The notes under the pieces are model-generated. The model saw only the letters and a list, made by a program, of their open reading frames with translations. It was not told where the DNA came from and searched no databases. A program made the translations under genes and the position numbers. A stretch of 64,000 nucleotides of DNA from Zygaena filipendulae (Eukaryota > Arthropoda > Insecta > Lepidoptera > Zygaenidae), in assembly GCA_907165275.2 (NCBI GenBank), contig OU015655.1, positions 7,452,501 through 7,516,500 on the forward strand, in the 5' to 3' direction. Shown here in pieces: positions 1-10,386 of the stretch (positions are counted from its first letter, which is position 1; the number at the start of each line of letters is the position of its first letter).

Positions 1-10
1 GGTGAACTAC

Positions 11-397
11 GCGGATTTAGATTGGGTTACACGAGGTACGCCCTTCCCCATCCATAGAAAAAAAAACCCGAATAATTGGCCAAACAAAAAAAAAATCAAG
101 TATTCGGAATATCGTCGCTCAGAATCATACCTACTATGACAAATTTTATTTAGTATTTTTTTTATTTTTGCCAGTTACCTACTCAAGTTACTCAAGTTTT
201 TTTTAAAGACGGGCAAAGTTTATATTCTGGAAATGAATCCCATCCCTCATCCTCGAATTATACGAAAACGACACCAAACTTGACCTAGTAGCTATCAGTA
301 GCAAAAATTGAGCGAAGATTGCGGCGCGGGCGATACACTCCCCAACCCTCTCCTGCCCACCCCTGGGGGGGTACCTCGTGTCGCCCGATCTAAGATA
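11..397. repeat. possible inverted-repeat element at window edge
   Basis: Bases about 16-50 and 360-397 are imperfect inverted copies of one another, sharing the core GTACCTCGTGT followed by a CCCGATCTAA-like stretch. This may be a small terminal-inverted-repeat element cut near the window edge. The match is short and imperfect, so the call is weak. Apart from this, bases 1-670 show no coding exon I can support. Confidence 0.25.
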
Positions 398-671
398 GCT
401 TAGTTTCACCAAAGGATTAACTGTTCTAAACGGTGTCCTTTGAGACAAAAGTGTCAAGGACCCGACCAATATAACCCCTACTAATACGTGTGTACTGCGC
501 ACTAATGCTGCAGTAGAAATTTGATGGTCCTTGTTTGGTAAGAAAATGTCGTGTACTTAGTAAGATACCTATATTATTATACCTAGGTCTAGGTACTCTA
601 CAGAATTTTTATGTTTCGTGCGTGTATGCATGCGTGCGTGCGTGTTGGTGTACGTGTGCGTATGCATGGAT

Positions 672-835
<164 letters not shown>

Positions 836-917
836 ATGTTGCAGCAGAATATTTTTATGGTCATTGTTCGGTTCGTGTAGATGTTATTATGAATATGATC
901 AGAAAATTTGTATGCAG

Positions 918-1291
918 GCGGCGGGGCACGACGGCAGAACTCCAGGGGCAACTGCCATGGGCTTACATTCCAGCGTCAGTCAATCGTATGAGGGATCAGC
1001 TTCCCCCGGACGAGGATCTGCCGCCGGTCCCGCTGGCTGACTATACAGCTATCCAATCTTTTAGAAAAGCCTGTAAGTATATTATTCTCAAATTCTTCAA
1101 GGACCAATAATATCTTTAATTCGAAAGTCTTAATTCCAGGCAAATGTTGGTAGGCAGACTAGCTAGATAGTGTGTGGCAGTTATTATTACTTAATATGTT
1201 ACTTTTTATTCTTTCAGCTGTTCATAGGGCAGCGTCTAGCCTGAGTTCTATGACACAGAAAAGAGATTATTTGCAGTCGCAAAAACGTTAG
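918..1291 (+). CDS. last two coding exons of an unrecognised gene (partial)
   Basis: Two exons in one continuous frame: 918-1072 and 1218-1291, stop TAG 1289-1291. Acceptors are TTGTATGCAG before 918 and TTCTTTCAG before 1218; the donor after 1072 is GTAAGT. The intron splits one Ser codon (T/CT), so phase agrees. The C-terminal product is about 76 residues, hydrophilic, with a Pro-rich acidic stretch (QLPPDEDLPPVPLADY) and a basic, Ser/Gln-rich end (MTQKRDYLQSQKR). Codon use is less AT-biased than the flanks, which supports a real exon. There is no membrane segment or known motif. The upstream exons lie outside the window or beyond the (TG)n tract. I do not recognise the family and assign no function. 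Confidence 0.6.
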
Positions 1292-2430
1292 TAGCACCTA
1301 TGATTTTAATTTATCTGTTTTATTCGATTATACGTTAGTACCTACTTACAGTATCGTATAGTGGTATAATAATATGCAGGGCGGAAAGACGGTACCAAAA
1401 TTGCGAACATTCGAAAGTAACCAAATGATTTATATTAAAAGTAACCTTATTTTTTTTTTACTTTTTTGTAGATAGGTATTTTATAGAAACTACAAATCAT
1501 TAGTGCGCAATATTCTAAGAAAGCTTTATTCGCTGTCAAGAATATCTAATACCCTTTTGGCTGGTTGCCTCCTTGCCGACTTATACCTTGTAGGTATAGA
1601 TACTCAAAGAGCTATAGCAATGTAGGGAAACGCCTGATTTGAGCAACGTTCATCCATTTACGTAAATTAACTGGCATTGGTAGTTGCAGATATTAAGAAG
1701 TACCTATACAAAATTCCATTCATGGTCACGTTCGGCCTTTCTTCCTCATAAAATGTTTTGTCGCCTAAATATTGCTATAGGTCTCGTAATATGCATATCA
1801 GAAATAAAAATAAAGTAAGATAGTGTAATGGAGCATAAATAAATTTAAGCCTACCAATTCATCTGTTCTTGCAGCACCCTTAACGCAGTCGGACGTCTTG
1901 TACTAGCAAAAGGAAACATACTAGCAACAGCCACGAGCAAATGAGCGGCGTACCTATCATAGGTAACCTATGTACTCGAATATGGGGTGAAATACCTCAA
2001 ATGTTTATATCTTTGTTAATACTATAGGCCCGTGATCTCCGGATTTAAAATCAATAATACTATGCACGTACGTACCTGCGACCTCTTGATACTGCTGTTG
2101 CTAAAATTAGGGACCGCTTTACACCTTACTTCTCTTCTATAGTTAAGAATTTTTTTTTATTGTGAAATTCACGCCCTAAATGATTTTGCTGCAAATTCCT
2201 CGAATATTTACTTTTTTTAAATTTCAACGATACCTATGCTAAAATTATTGGCGAGTCACTCTTTAGGTACGTCGCGCCGTTCACAATTCACATATCGTAA
2301 GAATTTATCTCTTCACAAGATTGATTGATATTTTTAAACGTTACTTGACTAACTTCGTCTTCACATACTAACTACTAACTATTATTAATATTAATAAGCG
2401 TGTTGTATATTAATTGTTGGCTTTGTTGGC

Positions 2431-2645
2431 TTGGTAGTGAAAGTCCTGTCAAAATTAGTCCAACCGTTTCGGAGATTCACCCGCGTGAGTTTCGGAATTC
2501 CCGCAGGATCTCTTTATATCAGGATTAAGAACCTTTGCGGACGCCGGCAGAATAACCCGCTTAAGTTTCATCACAATCGGACCAATGGTTTAGAAACGCA
2601 TAGAGGACAAGGATACCTACAAACATTGATTTTTATTTATAAAGA
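2431..2645 (-). repeat. Helitron-like repeat, rearranged fragment
   Basis: Minus-oriented pieces of the Helitron-like family in altered order: the internal block AGTGAAAGTCCTGTCAAAAT precedes the CACCCGCGTGAGTTTCGG end block, followed by a block (AACCTTTGCGGACGCCGGCA) shared with the copy at 52939. It looks like two fused copies. Confidence 0.6.
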
Positions 2646-2734
2646 TTTTATAGTTACCTACTTGGTTTGAGGGTTTGGACTTTAGATATACTAGGGTTCT
2701 TTGATTCCAGAAAAATCCATATATATATATTATA

Positions 2735-3032
2735 ATTTTGACAGGAACTCTCTCTATTTGTTACCTTTTCGTGTCTTAACTACTCAACGAATCATCATGA
2801 AATTTTGTATAGATACACGTTTTCAGGGATACAGAAAAGCACATATTATCTAGGGTATATTTAACTCAGAATGCTCGCGGGAACTCCTAAATTAATATTA
2901 GTAAAAAAACATGAAATTACTTGTATTACTTGTAGGAAGGATGTAGGGTAGATACTAGATCCCTATACCTACTTTATGTCCCGAATTCCAGTAGAATCTC
3001 CAAAATTAACGAGGGTTGAACCACGGGAAAAC
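2735..3032 (+). repeat. Helitron-like repeat, decayed copy
   Basis: Plus-oriented internal blocks (TGTTACC...TACTCAACGAATCATCATGAAATTTTG, shown in part) followed by GCTCGCGGGAACTCC, and about 100 bp later a second decayed end with GGGTTGAACCACGGG. Probably two diverged copies. Confidence 0.5.
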
Positions 3033-4055
3033 GCTTGTTTATACATAATAATATATATGTATACATAACATATCATCTGGTGCTGACATGCTACTTTTAA
3101 ACTAGAACACACTTACCTAAAAATATTTTAATATTCCCATTCAACGATATTATAAATATCATTATTCCCATTATTTAGATAGGTAGGTACTATCGAAAGT
3201 ATAATAAGTAATTATGCCACTTTCGGATTTTATCATGTCTTAATACGTATATGAATATAAATCAAGAATTAAGACAATAATTAAACTTTTAAATGTAAAC
3301 TTGAAAAAGCAAATGATAACTAAGACCTAGCTATAACACCTACCTTGAGCAAACGTTCTTTAATAACGACTTGCATATTAATTGCCGCATGGCATTAGAA
3401 GAGAAGTTTGGTGTACGTATATACCTAGTAGCTTACCAACTGCAAATTACACGTCTTAATTGTTGTGTAGGCAGTAGCCAGTTGGTTATGCGAACGTTTT
3501 CTTGATGACTTCTGAACCGGAACAAACATTTGAAATAATTTAAAATCGCGTAGGTGCACTTGCAATGTTAGATGTAATTACATTACAAATACCTACGTAC
3601 ATATCACGTGTAGGTACTTTGTAACTAACTACATTTTGTAGCAGGAAGGTGGCTAATAAGACCGTTTTCAGTTTAGGTTATTTCGTTTGGATGAATAAAC
3701 GTATACGTCTACTTACCTAAAAACATTCCTTGCCCATAACGCGCCTCCCAAAAACACAATCCCAAACGCTTCAGACGTCAAAAAACTAGAAATTAATATT
3801 CTGTGTTCCATTAGATACGTTGCCAATCTACATATTTCATTGAAGTAAACTCGTAAAAGTAAAATCTTGAAAAACCTCGTAAAAAAAGTGCTTGAGCACG
3901 AGAAAAAAACTATTTTAGCGTGTTATGGTCATAGTAAATTAGGGCCTGTTACCTATCGTAAGGCAAAAATCTAGAGTTGAATAGAAGACATTATGAGTAC
4001 CTATTGCTGTAAGACAAGTTTCGTCATTAAAAACGACCGTTATTATATTATATAA

Positions 4056-4284
4056 TCCTACTAATATTATAAACGCGAAAGTTTGTAAGAATGTATGGAT
4101 GGATGGTTGGATGGATGTATGTTTGTTACTCTTTCACACAAAAACTACTGAATGGATTTAAATGAAACTTTACAATAATATAGTTTATACATCAGATTAA
4201 CACATAGGATACTTTTATCCCGGAATTCCCGCGGGATCTCTGAAATTAACGCGGGTGAAACCGCGGGGCACTGGGCACAACTAG
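4056..4284 (+). mobile_element. Helitron-like non-autonomous element, full length (229 bp)
   Basis: Begins TCCTACTAATATTATAAA after an A and ends with hairpin CGCGGGTGAAACCGCG, then CTAG followed by T. This fits Helitron ends: 5' TC, a 3' hairpin upstream of CTRR, and insertion between A and T. There is no terminal inverted repeat and no target duplication. It encodes nothing. Assignment to the lepidopteran Lep1-type group is from general knowledge, not a search. Confidence 0.8.
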
Positions 4285-4908
4285 TTATAATATATATGTA
4301 CCTATTATAGGTACGTTATTACTTGGTACTTTGGCTCAATCATTAACCATGGTAATTATTGTAATTTAAATTACTCTAGATTCTGATAAAGCAGCGTACC
4401 CACCTTATGTCGACTACAGGAAATTAATAAATACACGAATTTTCTTTTACTAGCTAAAATATTTAAATAATATAATCTACATCATAAATGATACCTACCC
4501 ATTTTTACGATGGGTAGTTAGTAGTTATATGTATAGAATGATAAGCTAGTAGTAATATAATGTATATATGTGTATATAGTCAGTGTAAAACAGTTAAAGT
4601 AGAACTTAAATTATAAGTACCTTTAAAACAGATCGGCAAAGTTATAAAGGACGTAGTCAGACCATAAATACTGTCATTGGGAAATAAAAACAATCGCCTA
4701 AACTACTCGTGAATTTAAATGCATTTGATTTTAATTTGTTTTAGGTATATATCTATTAAATCATAATCGTATCATAATCATATCACATCACTAACTCGCT
4801 TATTAATTATTATTTTCAACGATGGACAAAAAAGCCATCCATTATGATTTACATGCTTTACACTGTTTGTAAACAGTTTAAAAACCGTTTAAACTTTTAC
4901 CGTTTAAA

Positions 4909-5180
4909 CCCGTTTGGCGCAGAGGTCATCATGCCTACCCGCTAATCAAGGGGTTCCGGGTTTGATTCCCGGTGGGGGTGGACTTTGATGTGATGAACAC
5001 AGGGTTCCATTTTCCAGTCTGGGTGTGTTTATATATATCTATAGTATAATATATGTATAAGTAATTCTATGTAGTATATACCACGTTTGCTTGGTTTCCA
5101 CGACACAAGCTGATAATAGCTTACTGTGGGATCAAGTAGATCTGTGTGTTGTGATGTGGATTATTATTATTATTATTATA
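4909..5180 (+). mobile_element. tRNA-derived SINE
   Basis: The head has a Pol III A box-like TGGCGCAGAGG and a B box-like GGTTCCGGGTTTGATTCCC (4952-4970). A tRNA-unrelated body with ATGAACACAGGGTTCC and GGGATCAAGTAGATCTGTGT follows, then a (TTA)n tail at 5161-5179. Parts recur inverted at 24184-24241 and 29421-29612, which identifies an interspersed family, not a working tRNA gene. Confidence 0.8.
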
Positions 5181-5854
5181 CAACTTTAATCCTCACCAAC
5201 ATGAGAATATTTAATGAACTGCTCTAAAATCTGAACATCACAAAAAATATTCTTTCTGTTATGTTGAATTTTCCAACCCTAAGGACGGCCCTTCCTCTTC
5301 TATCTTCAGTGAAGTATTTTAGAACCGAAGTTGAAATAAGCGGTTACCTAAAACTACTGGGTATATTATATAGAGCCTCAATTAAGTCCGGATAGTGATA
5401 GTGATATACTAGAGAGCAAAGTTTTAATTGTTGTTGTAGTAATAACTTCGTGCCGCATATGAGACGACGCGTTAAAAATGGTGAATACCTACCTATTCAC
5501 CTTACTTATAGCTTTTTTGACAACACTGCACAGGTCTAAAAAAAAATTTTTTCAGCTGCTGCATTATAGGTTGATAAAGGTCACATATTCTAAAAACGAC
5601 TTTCATAACATTTGTGTAGGTTTTTTGCAAAATAAAATCATATTTAATAAAAAAAATATATATTTATAATGAACTACATTTAGATATATCTAAACCAGCA
5701 TCAGATTGCTTAAAATAATATATATTTTCTTCCTATAATCCCAGATAACATGACTAAGCATATTCTTGACCTCATCCATATCAGTTAATTAACACTAAAG
5801 CTACTTTATCCACCACCCGCTACGACTTTTTTCATTTATTGTCCAGTTCATTTT
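5181..5854. other. gene-free stretch
   Basis: No exon, RNA gene or repeat recognised. A 63-codon open frame at 5478-5669 has no motif and AT-driven composition, and I do not support it. Confidence 0.6.
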
Positions 5855-6830
5855 TAACCGACTTCCAAAAAGGAGGAGGTTCTATGTTCGATTGTATGTA
5901 TGTTTTTTTTTTTTTTTTTTAATGTATGTTCACCGATTACTCGAAGACGGTTGGACCGATTTGGAAAATTCTTTTTTTGTTTGAAAGGGTTTACTCCCAA
6001 TTAGGTCCCATTGCCACCAAGTCGAGATCTGATCGTGGGATCTTGGAGTAATCGAGGGAACTCTTCAAAAATTATAGGTACACCTATAGCGATTTTTAGA
6101 TTTTTTATAGTAAATCGTTTATTTGCTTTCGGAAAGTAAAATTTGAAGAAGTGGAACTGATGATGAAGACCACAGATGGTCATCAGAACTACTAAATAAT
6201 AGGTATTTCACAGATTCCGATTCGTTAACTTTAATATGGTTTCTAAACAATTTATGCTCGTCATAATGTATACGGTGAAGTGGAACTGATGATGATGTAC
6301 CAGGAGAACTCCTCAACAATTAACGTCCCTGCGTCGGGATAAGCAATATTTTGTAAAAGGTGATGAGCAGTTGACATTAGGCTATTGTAACTTAGAGAAA
6401 TTACGAACTAAGTCACTTAAAAGCGAGAAATAAACAAATTTTTAACAAAAAAATTAAAACCGACTTCCAAAAACACAAAACTAAAAAACTAAAAATAAAA
6501 AACCAAAAATAACAACATACCGATTTAATCCAAAAGACAAAAACACACGTAATATGCTTATTGATTTATTCTGCCACTAATCGGTATGAAGTCGGTGACA
6601 ACTGACAAGCCAAATATGAAGGGGGTAGATGGGCTAAGTCGACTCCCACCACCAGCTCTTCGTGAGCAGGACAACCCAAGTGGCCAGACACCAGCGGGCT
6701 TGTCACCGAATTCAAACCGATTAGCGGTAGCATAAACCAATAAGAATATTACGTGTGTTTTTGTCTTTTGGATTAAATCGGTATGTTGTTATTTTTGGTT
6801 TTTTATTTTTAGTTTTTTAGTTTTTTATTT
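5855..6830. repeat. AACCGACTTCC foldback repeat, copy 1
   Basis: Starts with AACCGACTTCCAAAAAGGAGG (given in part here) and shows about 80-90% identity by eye to copies at 24931, 41932 (inverted) and 45811. From 6459 it contains an inner foldback: arms of roughly 90 bp (about 6471-6560 and 6738-6830) rich in AAAAACT words flank a 180-bp loop. The right terminal copy of AACCGACTTCC is lost. It is a non-autonomous DNA element of unassigned superfamily and encodes no recognisable transposase. Confidence 0.75.
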
Positions 6831-6893
6831 ATTCATGTGAGAAAGCTGTTTTAAGGTCAATTTTAAATAAAAACTGAATACGAAATTTTATAA

Positions 6894-7012
6894 TTATTTA
6901 TTTATTTAAAGAACTTTATTGCACATTTATGTACAAAAGGCGGACTTAATGCCTAAGGCATTCTCTACCAGTCAACCTTTTGGCTAGGGGATAGTTTAGT
7001 GGCATTATACAG
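6894..7012 (-). mobile_element. 3' tail of a non-LTR retrotransposon
   Basis: Read on the minus strand: ACTGGTAGAGAATGCC, TTAAGTCCGCCTTTTGTACA, GTGCAATAAAGTTC, then a TTTAAATAAATAAA-like tail. The same tail recurs at 33670 and 55262 (minus) and at 7119 (plus). Severely 5'-truncated LINE 3' end, clade not determined. Confidence 0.7.
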
Positions 7013-7118
7013 AACCGGAATATAAAGTTAATACATATAATTAATATTACCATGTATACAGTAAATAAATTAAATAAAACCAGATACATACATAATATAC
7101 TAAATACATACACACATG

Positions 7119-7190
7119 GATAACTGGTAGAGAATGCCACAGGGCATTAAGTTCGCCATTTGTACACACTGTGCAATAAAGATAATATAT
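7119..7190 (+). mobile_element. 3' tail of the same LINE family, opposite orientation
   Basis: AACTGGTAGAGAATGCC, GGCATTAAGTTCGCC and GTGCAATAAAGA occur here on the + strand, facing the minus-strand copy at 6894-7012. The following 7190-7260 is an AT-rich ATAATATATAAATAA-type low-complexity run, presumably an expanded tail. Confidence 0.65.
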
Positions 7191-7260
7191 AAATAATATA
7201 TAAATAAAATAATAATAAATAAAATAATATATAAATAATATATAGATAATATATAAATAA

Positions 7261-8044
7261 AAGTACATGCTAATATATACACACAATACACGTATATACT
7301 TACACAGATAATCGAGGATACATACCTAAGATACATACGGGAATATACAATACACAATACACAATAATTAGTAATCTAAATAAACAAAATAATGTAGGTA
7401 GCAAAAAAAAAATTGTGAAATCTATTAGAAAATGTAAAAAATCCTATATGCAGTTTTTTACTTGCTGTGTAAACTGTGTAATTACATATTATATTAAAAT
7501 AAAAAACAAAATTAGATTCCTATTGAATTTGCGAGTTATGACAGTATTTAGAGACTGACTGAGATCTACTAAAGCGGGTAAAATAATCAAATGAACTATA
7601 AATTATTTTCTTCGATGTTAAATTGTACTTTCGTGGATATTAAGTTGTAGGTAGGTACCTACTTATTATAATCTGCGGCCTTAGCCGTTATATTATATCT
7701 ATTCAATCATACATATTTCATAAGGAACTCAGTGTAAAAGTGTAAACTAGATAAGAGAGGGCTATAATAGATATGCGAAGTGCAATTAATTACCTATTAA
7801 TGCTAAAGTCCAATATACCTGTTATTGCTTTTTTGTTCGTAATTTGAATAGGTATCTATGAATGTTCCAATAATTAAATCTTGATTTAGGGTAAGCTGAA
7901 GCTACAATTTTGTGGGTCGTTTTCAGTTTAATTTTCTCTATACAAGCCTTGTAACATTAAATAACCCCCTTCCGGTTTTATTAAAGCCTACGTCATTTCA
8001 ATTTCCAGAATAGGGGATAATCCTGGGTATGAAATACAAAATTC
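7261..8044. other. gene-free AT-rich stretch
   Basis: Low-complexity AT-rich DNA with ATACACAATAC-type runs near 7340-7370. No exon or recognised repeat. Confidence 0.6.
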
Positions 8045-8110
8045 TGTTTAGTCCGTCAGTTGATAAAAAAAAAAACGTGTCCAATATTTTAATCTACAAG
8101 ACGGACCTAA
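8045..8110 (-). repeat. deletion derivative of the CRE-bearing MITE
   Basis: Contains TTAGTCCGTCAGTTGATAAA directly joined to ACGTGTCCAATATTTTAATC and TACAAGACGGAC. These are the two subterminal ends of the MITE seen complete at 53831 and 59186, with the middle missing. Confidence 0.6.
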
Positions 8111-8834
8111 ACTATAATTTTGGATTAAGTAAGTATATGTTAAAACTCTAGGAAATCAAGATTAAGTATTTACTTATAGTTATATCTATATTTACGTACA
8201 GGGTTAGACAGAAATGGGGTGCTCAAGGGAGCACGTTAAAGTATCGCTGATAACCAAATGAACATACTTTTTAGTTAATTATCAGCAAGCTTTTTTATTT
8301 TTTCTAAATATGCGAATTATAAAATCAATTACCTTAATCCCACATAATGACCTCAAATATACAAGTAACACAGCTTTCATAAGCATATTTAAAACAAAAT
8401 AAGTAAAATTATAAAGTAGGAATGTAGGTATCAATTATTTTCATGGGCACTTTTACAAGTCTTTCGGCATTGATAACCCTTTCTGACTATTCCTGTAGTA
8501 GATATACGTAATTAATGTAACTAAGAAATATATATTTTTAATGTAAATAATTAATTAATATTAAGGACGGATGTCAATGTTGAAACAAAAATTAAGCCAC
8601 AAATTCAAAGTCACTAATTTTTGTGTAGATTACGTAACCTATTTGTTTTCTTCGATTTATATAGTACAAATACTCGTACATGCTTTGGTAGTAAAGATCC
8701 GCAAATACATAGGTATATTTGTTAATTATGTTCTTGCATATGATTTTTCAAGTCAGTTCGCCATCATAATTTAATTGACTACAAAACTATAAAAACTAGT
8801 AACTAGTAGAGGGTTGCTTACAGCTTACCTCTAA
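8111..8834. other. gene-free stretch
   Basis: No exon or repeat recognised. A 67-codon open frame at 8571-8774 has no motif. Confidence 0.55.
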
Positions 8835-9175
8835 TGCTACTGCTACACCTGCGTGTTAACTAAGCGGTGTTGGATAAATTAATGCCTTCTCATTCTGCAT
8901 GGCGCACGCGCGGAGCAAGACCGTATTTACTTTGTTTTGGCGGGAACAATAAAAATACGACAGTGGAATGGTATAAAATTACAGCTGCTTCTACCGCCAT
9001 TGCAAAAAAACAGTTGTTTGAAGCTTCGACCTCCATTTTGTGTAAACGCGTTATTTCACTAGCAATTACGGCACGTTGCAAACTAAATGTAGCCAACACG
9101 TATTTTAATGCCTTAATTAACGCGTAGTTGGACATTAACAACAACGTTAACGTTAACGAAGGTGGAACAGTAGCA
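8835..9175. mobile_element. PIF/Harbinger-like MITE, long copy (341 bp)
   Basis: Terminal inverted repeats TGCTACTGCTACACCTGCG and CGAAGGTGGAACAGTAGCA, flanked on both sides by TAA (8832-8834 and 9176-9178). A 3-bp TWA target duplication is typical of PIF/Harbinger. The same ends occur in the 142-bp copy at 55735. The interior 8875-9120 is extra relative to that copy and has no recognised gene; the open frames there are shadows. Confidence 0.75.
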
Positions 9176-9178
9176 TAA

Positions 9179-9904
9179 AGAAGAACCTGACGCCAACGGT
9201 ATACGTCTGCTTCTCCTTTGCATAGAAGATAGGTATACCAATCACAGTTACCTACGGATGGACTTGTGGTGGTGGCCTTTGTATTACGAGTAATTTTAAT
9301 AGCTGTATAGGTGATCCCTTTTTACATATTGGAATTTTCCTAATTTTGGCGATTGTAGGCCATGGACTAGAGAAGAATATGCATGAACAACGTTGAACGA
9401 ATGCCGCGATAACGTTTTCATAAGGTCGCAAATTCTTTAAATTTATTACATTGATTTAAATTCCTCTTTCATAAGTATTAATTACGAAACCTAATTACGG
9501 ACCAAATCAACCGGTTCTCTCTTACAATTCTAAAATCTGACAGATACAATAGGTAATATACCCATAAAACCAATAAAACCGATTTATATTCGCATGTAAT
9601 TCCTTAAAATCTTCCTCATGCTTTTTCCGCTCTGTATCAATAGTACTACTGAGTACTGAGTGAGCGCCCAACCGGTGGTACCAATGATACAGCTTTGTAT
9701 CACTATAGTACTACTGCAAAAACTACAAATAAAATCCCTCGGGTTTTGTTATAACCACAGCTTATGAGTTCAACTGGTAGTACAAATGATACAACTTTGT
9801 ATTACTAGAACTACTACTAAAAATACAAAGAATCATAGATATTTTAATAAAATATGATACAAATAAAACATCATCTCTGTTTTGCCATTTTCATTTGAGG
9901 TGTT
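9179..9904. other. gene-free stretch with imperfect internal duplication
   Basis: No exon found. Bases about 9645-9720 and 9765-9840 are imperfect direct copies (GGTACCAATGATACAGCTTTGTATCACT versus GTACAAATGATACAACTTTGTATTACT, each shown in part). Confidence 0.5.
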
Positions 9905-10386
9905 GAAAATTCAAAATTCAAAATTCAAAAGCTCTTTATTACTTAGGATCGGTTACAATCACTTGTAATCGTCAGCAGGTTCTTAAAACTATAAATTACC
10001 GTCAGTTCGGAATACGTCCTCTGCTGAGAAGAACTGACAAGAAACTCAGCAGGGCTGTCTTTAAATGATCTTACTTATAAACTAGGAGAACAAAAAATTG
10101 TAATTGGATAGAGCAATTCATTCCCAAACGTCTGTATCATTTAAATAGTCTACTACACTATAATATGCTTTATCGCATAATCTGTGTTTAATAAGCGTCT
10201 TGAATTTATTAATTGACAAATTAATTACATCGTTTGGGAGTTTGTTGTAAAAGCGTATACATTGTCCTTTAAATAACTTAGAAATTTTATGGAGCCTAGT
10301 CTTAGGCACAACGAGTTTATCTTTATTTCTTAAGTTAAGATTATGTAGATCACTGTTTTTCTTAAAGTTGCCTAAATTTTCTAAAA
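9905..10386 (-). mobile_element. 5'-truncated non-LTR retrotransposon (Jockey-like), 3' end
   Basis: On the minus strand this is the C-terminal end of the same ORF seen at 18864-19259 (PKTRLHKISKLFKGQCIRFY...NDTDVWE and stop at 10118). The 3' UTR ends in a TTTTGAATTTTGAATTTTGA-type tail at 9905-9930. About 480 bp remain, so it is dead on arrival. Confidence 0.75.

Larger units (their letters stand above)
1292..4055. other. gene-free AT-rich stretch
   Basis: No coding exon seen. The stretch contains two Helitron-like fragment clusters (about 2431-2645 and 2735-3032), listed separately. The rest is AT-rich DNA with TAGGTACCTA-type words and short TA runs. Confidence 0.7.

Noticed and set aside
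203..502. 99-codon minus-strand frame
   Set aside because: No motif, no splice context, and part overlaps an apparent inverted repeat.
4909..4985. Possible tRNA gene
   Set aside because: A and B box-like sequences are present, but the cloverleaf is poor and the sequence continues into a SINE body with a (TTA)n tail.
6119..6319. 66-codon minus frame with close relatives at 25178-25378 and 42406-42597
   Set aside because: The similarity comes from shared repeat DNA (AACCGACTTCC family). Homology of the repeat explains it without coding constraint.
8867..9127. 86-codon frame on + and 84-codon frame on -
   Set aside because: Lies inside the TAA-flanked MITE and has no recognisable domain.
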